The notes beneath the pieces were generated by a model. The model did no database searches. It saw only the letters and a list, made by a program, of their open reading frames with translations, and had not been told where the DNA came from. The translations under genes were made by a program, and so were the position numbers. From a virus, in the IMG/VR virus record IMGVR_UViG_3300029309_000109, positions 1-38,181 of that record: a stretch of DNA of 38,181 bases; one strand, written 5' to 3'. Of this stretch, positions 25,104-31,751 are shown in pieces (positions within the stretch are counted from its first letter, which is position 1; each line of letters starts with the position of its first letter).

Positions 25104-25908
25104 CGATTACCTCCCAGAAACCTTTATCATACCCTATTTTGACGATTTGCAAAACAGCCTCTTCAATAGCTCTTTGAAGAGCCAATGTAGCAGGTTCATT
25201 TTCAGCATCTCCCGTTTCAATTTCGACTAGTTCTGTGCCTGCTTCTATAAACCTAAATACATCTTGCGATTGTCCATAACTATATAATTGTTTACTTACT
25301 AAAACATCTATTAAAACTTCTCCTGTTGCTACAGATACCATACGTAAAGCTACTGTAATATTATCTACTCGATACTGTTTACTTGTCCCTATTCCTAAAT
25401 ATCTAGCCCCTATACCTCCGCTTTTAATATTTGTATCAAAACCTATAACAGCTCCCTCCATTAAAACACCTGCAAAAAGTAAGGGCATAATAGGTTTAGG
25501 TCCATCAGTTTTTTCGTTTTGTTCTCTAGCAGAACGTATAAGTTGTCTTTCCTTAGTAAGATTGTCTAAACCTACTCTTTCAGCAACTCTAAAAAATTTT
25601 CCGTCAGCTGTGTGTTTTAAACTTCTAATAAGTAGGTGGCTTGGTGCTTGTGTAAGTGCTGTAGAAAACAATGCAAACTCACTATTACTTTTACGTTGAC
25701 CTGTTTGGTCTGTAAAACTATTAGGGTATACGGCAACAACGATAGGTGCTTTAGGTTGTGCTACGTTTAATAAATCTTTAGATTGAATTTGTAAAATAGT
25801 CGGTAAAGTTTTACCTTGTTGTAATGTAGTATCTACAGGAGCTAAACTGCAACTAGAAAGAAAAATCGCCAACAGGCAACTGTATCTCTGTAATATTTCC
25901 ATCAGCAT
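25087..25908 (-). CDS. csgG: CsgG-like outer-membrane curli secretion pore lipoprotein
   Basis: A 273-aa protein matching CsgG along nearly its whole length. The lipobox LSSC puts the lipidated cysteine at Cys20. Then come APIVVAVYPNSFTDQTGQRK, FSTALTQAPSHLLIRSL, RVGLDNLTKERQLIRSA, EGAVIGFDTNIKSGGIGARYLGIG, a VALRMVSVATGEVL strand and VFRFIE near the end. CsgG forms a nonameric barrel that exports curlin. In ungapped alignment the constriction loop (74-83) keeps Phe81 (Phe56 in E. coli), but Tyr51 and Asn55 become Ser and Leu, so gating may differ. Two ATGs (25908 or 25902) are possible. Either way the signal sequence overlaps the csgF-like gene's end by at least 50 bases. Confidence 0.93.
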   Translation of the reverse strand: MLMEILQRYSCLLAIFLSSCSLAPVDTTLQQGKTLPTILQIQSKDLLNVAQPKAPIVVAVYPNSFTDQTGQRKSNSEFALFSTALTQAPSHLLIRSLKHTADGKFFRVAERVGLDNLTKERQLIRSAREQNEKTDGPKPIMPLLFAGVLMEGAVIGFDTNIKSGGIGARYLGIGTSKQYRVDNITVALRMVSVATGEVLIDVLVSKQLYSYGQSQDVFRFIEAGTELVEIETGDAENEPATLALQRAIEEAVLQIVKIGYDKGFWEVIDENIN

Positions 25909-26341
25909 CAGTTATCTTGAGAGTTATGATTCCATTTTCAATACTATATTCTATAGTGTTTCCCTCTAGGGTCAAAGTCCCTTCTGTGCTAGGTGTTTCA
26001 CCAAATAAATTTTCTACTAATTGTCTTGACAGTTGAGCATAGATACGTGATTCAAGATTCCTTATAAATCTAGCTAATGTAGTATTTTCTTTATCTCTTT
26101 CTATTTGTTCCTGTATAGCTTTTATTTCTTCTTTAATACTCATCTTACGATTAAACTCTTGGTTTTCAATAGTTAAATAATGTGATGAAGTATTAATACC
26201 GTTAAAAGAAGGGTTTTTAAATTTATGAACTATTTGGTCAGCCCATAAAGAATTAGTTAAGAGTGCAAGAAAAAAGAAAATACAGAAAAATCCTGCAATT
26301 CTATATATCCAAATATTTTCGTTAGTCTTTTCTTTGGTCAT
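25853..26341 (-). CDS. csgF: CsgF-like curli assembly protein
   Basis: A 162-aa exported protein. The signal segment (about 10-34, IYRIAGFFCIFFFLALL, cleavage after LWA) is followed by DQIVHKFKNPSFNGIN. This matches the CsgF N-terminal helix (F-x-N-P-x-F-x-G) that inserts into the CsgG channel. A charged helical middle (66-112) leads to a C-terminal half ending NGIITLKITDADGNITEIQLPVG, the same pattern as the end of E. coli CsgF. Gene order csgF-csgG with a 56-base overlap (50 if CsgG starts at its second ATG) supports a paired pore complex. The start overlaps the holin-like gene's end by 20 bases. Confidence 0.85.
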   Translation of the reverse strand: MTKEKTNENIWIYRIAGFFCIFFFLALLTNSLWADQIVHKFKNPSFNGINTSSHYLTIENQEFNRKMSIKEEIKAIQEQIERDKENTTLARFIRNLESRIYAQLSRQLVENLFGETPSTEGTLTLEGNTIEYSIENGIITLKITDADGNITEIQLPVGDFSF

Positions 26342-26672
26342 GTCTTTTTGCTTTAGCTATTTTACTACTGTCTATCAAGTTTGGCACTCCAAGTATAGTC
26401 TTAATTAAAGTATCTTGTCTAATTATTTCATTATCTAAACTACGTATTCTATCTATTAAAGCTACTAAAATACCATGTTGTGTATCTAATTTAGTGCCTA
26501 ATCTTTCCTCGATAGCGTTTATTTGACCTGCTACTTTTTCGTCAACAACATCTAATTTTTGTTCCATGCCATCAACAATACGTATAACTAATTTATATAT
26601 AAACCAACCAAGACCTATGGCTGCTGCTATGGGAAACCCAACTTCTTGTATAAGTGTTACAGCTTGTTCCAT
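26322..26672 (-). CDS. Single-helix membrane protein, holin-like candidate
   Basis: A 116-aa protein. One membrane helix lies near the N-terminus (about 11-31, VGFPIAAAIGLGWFIYKLVI), followed by a long charged coiled-coil region (35-90) and a basic tail (KIAKAKRHDQRKD). One-helix proteins with a cytoplasmic coil, encoded close to an endolysin, often act as holins, but membrane scaffolding is also possible. The frame is open one codon further upstream with TTG, but the ATG at 26672 follows GGGGTGAT and overlaps the nuclease stop as TGATG, so it is the better start. It directly precedes the CsgF/CsgG genes. Confidence 0.5.
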   Translation of the reverse strand: MEQAVTLIQEVGFPIAAAIGLGWFIYKLVIRIVDGMEQKLDVVDEKVAGQINAIEERLGTKLDTQHGILVALIDRIRSLDNEIIRQDTLIKTILGVPNLIDSSKIAKAKRHDQRKD

Positions 26673-27052
26673 CAATAATCACCCCAAACCTTAGTTTTCT
26701 TCCCACCGTCGTATACTACAGCATGACCTTCTTTAATTAAAACATCGCATATATCTCTACCGTCTTCTGTATATGGTATGCCTAGAATACGACCATATTT
26801 ACCTTTACCTAAAGATTTGACCTGTATTTTACCAATACATAATTCTTTCAACCTTGCTTTAGCAGCAAGACCTAAAACCTTTTCTGCTTTGTCTCTAGTC
26901 CTACTTTCTGGTGTATCTATGCCTGCAAGTCTGACACGCTGTTTATGTAGCTTAACATCAAACCCTAAATCTAAGGTACAGTCAAAAGTATCGCCGTCGA
27001 CTATACGTTCTAATGTTGCATTATATACAAATGATTCTGGTGCTTTAGCCAT
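26672..27052 (-). CDS. Thermonuclease (SNase)-like nuclease
   Basis: A 126-aa protein of the staphylococcal nuclease fold. Visible motifs: RIVDGDTFDCTL (calcium-binding Asp), RVRLAGIDTPES (catalytic Arg, then Asp, Thr, Glu) and GKYGRILG (second catalytic Arg), then a C-terminal LIKEGHAVVYDGG. All key residues are present. There is no signal peptide, so it probably acts inside the infected cell or in the virion, perhaps degrading host DNA or RNA. It follows the basic protein cluster (TAAATG junction) and precedes the holin-like gene. Confidence 0.9.
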   Translation of the reverse strand: MAKAPESFVYNATLERIVDGDTFDCTLDLGFDVKLHKQRVRLAGIDTPESRTRDKAEKVLGLAAKARLKELCIGKIQVKSLGKGKYGRILGIPYTEDGRDICDVLIKEGHAVVYDGGKKTKVWGDY

Positions 27053-27340
27053 TTAACACTTCCATCTTCTTCTAGCTTGTCTTAATCTTGAGTTAGGGTT
27101 TTTTGCAGCTTTAGGAAATTTTTTCATCTGACCTGCAGAACGTGCACAAAAAGATTTACGTCTTTTTGCTGCTTTACTACCTTTTTTAACTTTACCTGTT
27201 ACTGCTGTTTTTAATTTACTTCCAGGATTCATACGTCTGTACGCTTTAACTCCTGCTGCAGTCATACCCGCACCTTTTTTAGTAGGTCTAAAATTCTTTT
27301 TATTTCTTTTAGGCATTTTAGCTTTTTTTCTTTTTGGCAC
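27053..27340 (-). CDS. Small basic phage protein (GVKAYRRMNPGSKLKTAVT family)
   Basis: About 95 aa, very rich in Lys/Arg. It has GVKAYRRMNPGSKLKTAVT, KGSKAAKRRKSFCARSAGQM and NSRLRQARRRWKC, a combination found in a conserved family of small phage proteins (I believe Pfam DUF6321). The frame is open to a TTG at 27361. The GTG at 27340 lies right after a perfect AAAGGAGG and is preferred; an ATG at 27316 is a further option without a ribosome site. It ends the basic cluster, with TAAATG before the nuclease. Confidence 0.75.
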   Translation of the reverse strand: MPKRKKAKMPKRNKKNFRPTKKGAGMTAAGVKAYRRMNPGSKLKTAVTGKVKKGSKAAKRRKSFCARSAGQMKKFPKAAKNPNSRLRQARRRWKC

Positions 27341-27623
27341 GTGTCCTCCTTTTTTTAACAAACGTTTTTACGTTAGTTGGTTTACCTCCAGGATTTCCTG
27401 CAGCTCTTTTTCTTTTTACTGCACTCCTACGCTGTGCTGGTGTCATACTTTTAGCTTTGCTTCGTGGAACACATTTAGGATATCCACGTTTACTTTTACC
27501 TTTAGCAGATTTTCTACCACATTTTTGAAACTTACCTTTTTTCTTAGGTGCACCTATATCTACCCAATCACCTTTTGGACCTTTACCGAACCAAGCAGTT
27601 AAACCGCCACTAGGTTTTGCCAC
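27318..27623 (-). CDS. Small basic phage protein (WFG-KGDWVDIG, CGRK-YPKC family)
   Basis: A 101-aa highly basic protein. It begins with SGGLTAWFGKGPKGDWVDIGAP, then CGRK...GYPKC (possible metal site), then SAVKRKRAAGNPGGKPTNVKTF and a poly-basic end. The arrangement is recurrent in phage and some viral proteins of unknown function (possibly DUF5872; not certain). The start is GTG at 27623 inside the previous gene's last codons (GTGGCAAAACC then TAG), a 14-base overlap. DNA binding or packaging is plausible from charge only. Confidence 0.72.
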   Translation of the reverse strand: MAKPSGGLTAWFGKGPKGDWVDIGAPKKKGKFQKCGRKSAKGKSKRGYPKCVPRSKAKSMTPAQRRSAVKRKRAAGNPGGKPTNVKTFVKKRRTRAKKKKS

Positions 27624-27918
27624 GTTTCTTTCTCATTCTACGTATTGCCTCTTTACCTTTTTTTGCTATAGCTGCTTGTTGTGTTTTACCTGCAACTTTA
27701 GCTCTTTGTTCCATTACAGTTAAGATTTGAATTTTCCTAGCAAATGGTTTTTTAATTTTTTTAACTTTTGCCACAGTTTTCCTAGCATCTGCTGGAGTTT
27801 TGTAAGCAATCCTAACAGTATCTTTTGGATTTTCATCTGTATATAATCTCCTCCCACTACCTTTGGGTTTTTTACCAGTACCTTTTTTAGGGTCTTTTTT
27901 ACGTTTAACTTTTGCCAC
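27610..27918 (-). CDS. Small basic phage protein (RLYTDENPKDTVRIAYKT family)
   Basis: A 102-aa basic protein. It contains GRRLYTDENPKDTVRIAYKTPADARKTVAKVKK and TVMEQRAKVAGKT, the hallmarks of a small conserved phage family (probably DUF5824). The start is GTG at 27918, again within the previous gene's last codons (GTGGCAAAAGT then TAA). Function unknown. It is likely cytoplasmic or virion-packed. Confidence 0.75.
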   Translation of the reverse strand: MAKVKRKKDPKKGTGKKPKGSGRRLYTDENPKDTVRIAYKTPADARKTVAKVKKIKKPFARKIQILTVMEQRAKVAGKTQQAAIAKKGKEAIRRMRKKRGKT

Positions 27919-28069
27919 GTCTTTTAGTCCCTTTTCTAGCTTTTCTTATCTGAGAAGCAGTAGGTGCTCCTTTTGCACCTTTTTTACGCATACGTTCACC
28001 AGAACCAGCTTTAATTCTTTTACGTTTAGCGTGGATATTAGCCCACAATCCTTTACGTTTTTTAGCCAT
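27905..28069 (-). CDS. 54-aa basic phage protein (LWANIHAKRKRIKAGSGERMRK)
   Basis: A short gene read directly from the sequence: MAKKRKGLWANIHAKRKRI, then KAGSGERMRKKGAKGAPT, ending GKS and TAA. The central NIHAKRKRIKAGSGERMRK is a strongly conserved phage signature (I believe DUF6496). The start ATG at 28069 overlaps the upstream stop as TAATG, and the end overlaps the next gene by 14 bases, so it is firmly embedded in the operon. Charge suggests nucleic-acid binding. Confidence 0.8.
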   Translation of the reverse strand: MAKKRKGLWANIHAKRKRIKAGSGERMRKKGAKGAPTASQIRKARKGTKRRGKS

Positions 28070-28266
28070 TATGCTTTTTTAGTTCTATATCCTCCGCCAC
28101 GTTTTTTATAAGTCCTAACTAACCATCCATTTGCATAAGCACTTGGATAAACTTTAAACTTACGTTTTGCTTCGGCTTTGACTCTTGCGTATAACGAAGG
28201 ATTTGTTGGGACTGCTTTAGATTTAGAAGTTTTCTTTTTAGAAGACTTCTTTTTAGCTTTTGGCAT
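28069..28266 (-). CDS. 65-aa basic phage protein (LYARVKAEAKRKFKVYPSAYANGWL)
   Basis: A 65-aa protein. A Lys/Ser-rich leader is followed by LYARVKAEAKRKFKVYPSAYANGWLVRTYKKRGGGY, a widely conserved small phage module of unknown function. The ribosome site AAGGAG sits in the short gap before the ATG at 28266. It is the third gene of the basic cluster and is linked by TAATG to the next one. Confidence 0.8.
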   Translation of the reverse strand: MPKAKKKSSKKKTSKSKAVPTNPSLYARVKAEAKRKFKVYPSAYANGWLVRTYKKRGGGYRTKKA

Positions 28267-28275
28267 CTTCTCTCC

Positions 28276-28488
28276 TTATTTACCGACTTTTTTCTGTGTT
28301 TCTTTATGAGCCTGTGTAAAAGATTTACCTTTTTTCATCATATTTTTCATCATGGTCATATGTTTTTTAGTGTGGTGCACCCCATGTTTTTTCATGGTTT
28401 GTTGCTGTCTAGGTGTTAGACCTGCCATACTTACGCCTTTGACTGTGATGCTTTTTATGGCTTTTTTAAGTTTAGATTTCTTCTTCAT
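28276..28488 (-). CDS. 70-aa basic phage protein (LTPRQQQTMKKHGVHHTKKHM)
   Basis: A 70-aa protein rich in Lys, Met and His. The core LTPRQQQTMKKHGVHHTKKHM plus KKGKSFTQAHKETQKKVGK is a recurrent phage protein of unknown function. A helical, nucleic-acid-binding peptide is plausible. The ATG at 28488 overlaps the stop of the 27-aa gene as ATGA. Confidence 0.78.
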   Translation of the reverse strand: MKKKSKLKKAIKSITVKGVSMAGLTPRQQQTMKKHGVHHTKKHMTMMKNMMKKGKSFTQAHKETQKKVGK

Positions 28489-28568
28489 TTCTTTTTACCT
28501 TTTTTCATCATTTTCTTTTTACCTTTTTTAGGTTTTGATTTTTTCATTTTTCCGTAATGAGTTGGCAT
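28485..28568 (-). CDS. 27-aa lysine-rich micro-protein
   Basis: A very short gene read directly from sequence: MPTHYGKMKKSKPKKGKKK, then a K/M tail ending in TGA. Evidence that it is real: an excellent ribosome site (AAAGGAG, seven bases before the ATG at 28568), an ATGA overlap with the next gene, and the usual operon spacing. More than half the residues are Lys. It begins the basic cluster immediately after the lysozyme gene. Confidence 0.65.
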   Translation of the reverse strand: MPTHYGKMKKSKPKKGKKKMMKKGKKK

Positions 28569-28570
28569 AG

Positions 28571-29014
28571 TTATTCTCCTTTTAATACTCTATCTCTTAA
28601 TCTTATCGCACGGGGTCCTACTTGTGTAGCCCAACGACTATCCATCATTTCAACTGCAGCAGTTTCCCAATCATGTTCTTCTAACGCAGCTAAAAACTTT
28701 TTAAACTTTAATAATCGGGTAATACCTAAATTAAAACACATATTTGCTAATACTCTTTGTATATCTTCAGGTAAATGTATCCACCATTTTAAATTTCTAT
28801 CTAATTCAGTAGTAACTATATTCATATCTTTTTCAAAACATTCTTTTATTCTATCTTCAGAAACAGGGGTATCTACGTCTTGACCATGTTCAGGGTCTGA
28901 TTCTAATATTAAATGACCTATACCAAACGTAGGGTATCCAAGGTGGTCTAAATAAATTTTATCTATACAGCCTTCATCAAAAATTAATTCTTGTCTTAAT
29001 TTATCTATATTCAT
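28571..29014 (-). CDS. T4-type lysozyme (GH24 endolysin)
   Basis: 147 aa from the preferred start. It begins MNIDKLRQELIFDEGC and continues KIYLDHLGYPTFGIGHLI. The T4 catalytic triad is clear: Glu in DEG, Asp in YLD, Thr in PTFGIGH. Downstream, LANMCFNLG, FKKFLAALEEHDWETAAVEMMDS and GPRAIRLRDRVL are typical. The frame is open to 29131, but the ATG at 29014 overlaps the upstream stop (ATGA) and gives the normal family N-terminus. It lacks a signal peptide, so it needs a holin or another route to the periplasm. It cleaves peptidoglycan glycan strands. Confidence 0.92.
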   Translation of the reverse strand: MNIDKLRQELIFDEGCIDKIYLDHLGYPTFGIGHLILESDPEHGQDVDTPVSEDRIKECFEKDMNIVTTELDRNLKWWIHLPEDIQRVLANMCFNLGITRLLKFKKFLAALEEHDWETAAVEMMDSRWATQVGPRAIRLRDRVLKGE

Positions 29015-29337
29015 AATATCTTTACTGTCGTAGACCCTCCAGTTGAAACGGTTATTTTTCCTAGAGATGTCGTCCCTTGTAATCCTTTTTCTTCTCCAAC
29101 GTATAAATCTATCCATTCGTTTCCATTCCATAACTGTAACTGATTTGTGCTTAAATTAAAAATTATAGTCCCTTCAACAAATTTGTTCAAATTTCTTTGT
29201 GTTTCATTTACTAATAATGTAGCGTCAATATCTATTGAGTTTAAAGATAATTCTAAAACTCTTACTAACCTATTAAAAAGTGCAGGGTCAACAGGTCCTG
29301 TCGCTTCAGGTAATTTGGTTTGTAGTAATTTAGACAT
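29011..29337 (-). CDS. Small tail-associated protein, hypothetical
   Basis: A 108-aa protein. The N-terminal half looks helical (DPALFNRLVRVLELSLNSID); the C-terminal half has FNLSTNQLQLWNGNEWIDLY, a short beta motif common in phage tail or fibre accessory proteins, then a Gly/Thr-rich end. It is coupled upstream to the 629-aa tail protein (TAATG) and downstream to the lysozyme (ATGA). A structural role is inferred from context. Confidence 0.6.
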   Translation of the reverse strand: MSKLLQTKLPEATGPVDPALFNRLVRVLELSLNSIDIDATLLVNETQRNLNKFVEGTIIFNLSTNQLQLWNGNEWIDLYVGEEKGLQGTTSLGKITVSTGGSTTVKIL

Positions 29338-31226
29338 TATCGTCTGCCGTCTGGTTTAACATCTAAACGTGTAGCTCCTAGCCTAAAACTCATACCTATA
29401 TCATTAGTATCGTTGTCATTAGACTGAACTCTTAAAACTACTTGTCTAGCTCTAAGGCGTGTATCGATTTTAGTTGTAGTAGAAAAACAAGAAGCTGTAA
29501 CGACTGTGTTTAAATTATCTCCTGGAAAATCTCTTTTCTTTAAAACAAAATCTAGTTTTTGTCCTGAACTACCTTTTGCAGCGTCTCCAATAAAATTTAC
29601 ATCTGGAATTATTCTACTTATTGCAGAAAAAACCTCACCTGCAGGCTCTATATCAAAATCACTAGATTCTATAAAAACATTTTGCATAGCAGAACCATCA
29701 TCATCATTTCCTACTTCGTGGTTAAATAAACAGCTTGTATTAGTTGATATTTCATGTGTAGCTATGGGCTTATCAAAAACGCCCTCGTCTAGCCAAGCAT
29801 TTCTAGAAAGTTGTCCTATAGACCATACATTTTCGTTATAATTATAAGATACATACCTATCTATATCTGTCGAGTTAGAAGAACAATAAAACCAACCTAC
29901 CTCATTAAAGGCTTTATTTATAAAAGCAAATATTTGAAAACTTTGTGTTACATTAATATCGCTAAAAACATAATCTTTTACAGAACAAGGAAGATTTTGA
30001 ACCTGACCCGTATAAGCGTAAAAACCTTTTTTATCCATCCAAAAAACACCTTTAGGTGAATTTATAGCGGCATTAGGACCAACCATGCCGACACCTTCGT
30101 TTACTAAATTTAATCCAAAAGTAAAAGGCTGACCTATAAACTGTAAACTATATAAAGCAGTATCTGTCCATATTAAAGTTTCTTGTCTTGCTCTAATCCC
30201 ACCAATGATTGCAGAGCCTGCTGATACTCTTAAAGAGCCTGCTGTGTTTGTAGCTAAAGGCTCCCATTGAGTAACATCTTCTTGGTCACTAAAGGCTATT
30301 AACATAGGGTCTTGTGTGCCGCTTCGACTTTCACCCTCTATAGGGTCTGCACCTAAACAAATAACATGTCTATCTATATCGCTAACTAAAACTTGTGAAG
30401 CAACAGTAGGAGCTAAATTAGAATTAGCTAAATCCGATAAAGCGACTCCTCTCGTTGAAGTACCACTGCTCGCGTCCCAATAATAAATACCGCCGTTTCT
30501 TACATTAAAAACTAAATCCTCACCAAAATTATCATGTGAATAAAGTCTTAATTGGTTTGTAACTGATAAAGTAGACGCCGAGCCAAAAGTTCCTTCTCCC
30601 CATGAGTCTAACCCCCAACCAGAAGAAGGCACAAAAACATCTAAACCCACATTGATTTGATACGCTCCGTCTACGGCAGAACCACCATTACCACTATCTG
30701 AAGCATTAGCAGTTACTGTAGAGCCAGATGTATCTTTTGCCTCTATAGTATAGGTGTTTGAATTTGGTATAGTCGCTATTTGATATTCTTGATTTAATAC
30801 AGCAGCAGTAATATTACCACCTAAACTTACTGCTTCGCTAAATGTTACAAAATCGTTTTGAACAGCACCATGACTACTGTCTGTAACGGTTATAGTTGAA
30901 CTACCGTTAGTTGCTGCGAATGTAATACTGTTAGTAGAAGATTTTCTAATAGGGGTTATGTCATAGTAATTATCCCCTTCTAAAACATAATACTTTTGAG
31001 TCGCACCTATACCGACATATTTGATACCATTTAAAGCAGTCCACCCTATAAGAGCCCTAGCTTTTGATATAAAAGTGTTACTAGTTCTTTTTACCCAACC
31101 GCCTATCTTTTCAGGTAAACCTTTACGAAAACGAACTAAATTACCGTCAAACCAACCGCCTTCATTAGTATACGCAGTTGTGTCTTTGTTTATTCCAGGT
31201 TTGAATATAAACTTTTGAAGAGGCAC
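29337..31226 (-). CDS. Large tail / DNA-stabilisation-type protein (629 aa)
   Basis: A 629-aa beta-rich protein. It opens with FKPGINKDTTAYTNEGGWFDGNLVRFRKGLPEKIGGW, which I associate with a conserved tail or P22 gp10-like packaged-DNA stabilisation family in marine podoviruses. Later it has repeated blade-like segments (ISFSDQEDVTQWEPL-like IAFSDQEDVTQWEP, WTDTALYSLQF, VFWMDKKGFYAYTG). An Ig-like insertion may lie around residues 100-190 (TITVTDSSHGAVQNDFVTF). Start GTG at 31226 with GGGAG upstream. It is likely part of the tail hub or nozzle. Confidence 0.68.
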   Translation of the reverse strand: MPLQKFIFKPGINKDTTAYTNEGGWFDGNLVRFRKGLPEKIGGWVKRTSNTFISKARALIGWTALNGIKYVGIGATQKYYVLEGDNYYDITPIRKSSTNSITFAATNGSSTITVTDSSHGAVQNDFVTFSEAVSLGGNITAAVLNQEYQIATIPNSNTYTIEAKDTSGSTVTANASDSGNGGSAVDGAYQINVGLDVFVPSSGWGLDSWGEGTFGSASTLSVTNQLRLYSHDNFGEDLVFNVRNGGIYYWDASSGTSTRGVALSDLANSNLAPTVASQVLVSDIDRHVICLGADPIEGESRSGTQDPMLIAFSDQEDVTQWEPLATNTAGSLRVSAGSAIIGGIRARQETLIWTDTALYSLQFIGQPFTFGLNLVNEGVGMVGPNAAINSPKGVFWMDKKGFYAYTGQVQNLPCSVKDYVFSDINVTQSFQIFAFINKAFNEVGWFYCSSNSTDIDRYVSYNYNENVWSIGQLSRNAWLDEGVFDKPIATHEISTNTSCLFNHEVGNDDDGSAMQNVFIESSDFDIEPAGEVFSAISRIIPDVNFIGDAAKGSSGQKLDFVLKKRDFPGDNLNTVVTASCFSTTTKIDTRLRARQVVLRVQSNDNDTNDIGMSFRLGATRLDVKPDGRR

Positions 31227-31238
31227 GTTTTTCTCCCA

Positions 31239-31463
31239 TTATTTTTCTTTACTCATAACTTCTTCATCTTTGTCTTTAGTCGAAGCTACGAATTCGTTTG
31301 TAAAAAAATGTAATGCTGCATCAACTTGTGATATATCAAACAGCATATTTTCTTTTTTACCCCTCAAATTAGTTATTTGTTTTGCTAAATATTTTTGCTT
31401 GTCTGTCATTTCAGACTCTAATATTTCTTTATCCCCAACTGTAGCTTTATTTTCTTCAGTCAT
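31239..31463 (-). CDS. Small charged protein, hypothetical
   Basis: A 74-aa charged, helical protein (LAKQITNLRGKKENMLFDISQVDAALHFF). It lies between a fibre-region gene and the 629-aa tail protein. No strong ribosome site precedes its ATG at 31463. It could be an assembly chaperone, since such short coiled helical proteins often neighbour tail genes, but this is only context. Confidence 0.5.
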   Translation of the reverse strand: MTEENKATVGDKEILESEMTDKQKYLAKQITNLRGKKENMLFDISQVDAALHFFTNEFVASTKDKDEEVMSKEK

Positions 31464-31468
31464 ACTGA

Positions 31469-31750
31469 TTAACTATTAGATGATATATATGATTTACCTG
31501 TAGTAATAGCATTTGTACAATCAGTTTTTTTACTACTTGATGAGCCTTTAACATTAGGCGTATCGTCATCACTATCAACAGGTGCATATTCTAAAATAGT
31601 TTCTAAATGGTCTACATTTCTTTGTACCATTTCGTTTATTTCAGATTGTGCCATGCCTTCAACAAACCAAGTTCCAGCTTTTACACCATTAATTAAATTA
31701 ACGCTATCCATAGCGTGGGTTAAACATTCTGTTACTGTTTGTGCTGCCAT
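31469..31750 (-). CDS. Small hypothetical protein downstream of the tail fibre
   Basis: A 93-aa protein with a helical N-terminal two-thirds (VTECLTHAMDSVNLINGVKAG, EINEMVQRNVDHLETIL) and a Ser/Lys-rich tail (KGSSSSKKTDC). An excellent ribosome site, AAGGAG, is seven bases before the ATG at 31750. Gene order suggests a fibre chaperone or minor structural role; not recognised. Confidence 0.58.
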   Translation of the reverse strand: MAAQTVTECLTHAMDSVNLINGVKAGTWFVEGMAQSEINEMVQRNVDHLETILEYAPVDSDDDTPNVKGSSSSKKTDCTNAITTGKSYISSNS

Positions 31751-31751
31751 A

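Noticed and set aside
21639-26341. Host chromosomal contamination as explanation of the curli/cyclase genes
   Set aside because: Flanking genes on both sides are phage late genes on the same strand, joined by overlaps or short gaps with phage-style ribosome sites, and the base composition does not change visibly.
29015-29131. N-terminal extension of the lysozyme
   Set aside because: The 39 extra residues are an out-of-frame reading of the upstream gene (Arg/Trp-rich), while the internal ATG gives the family N-terminus and an ATGA junction.
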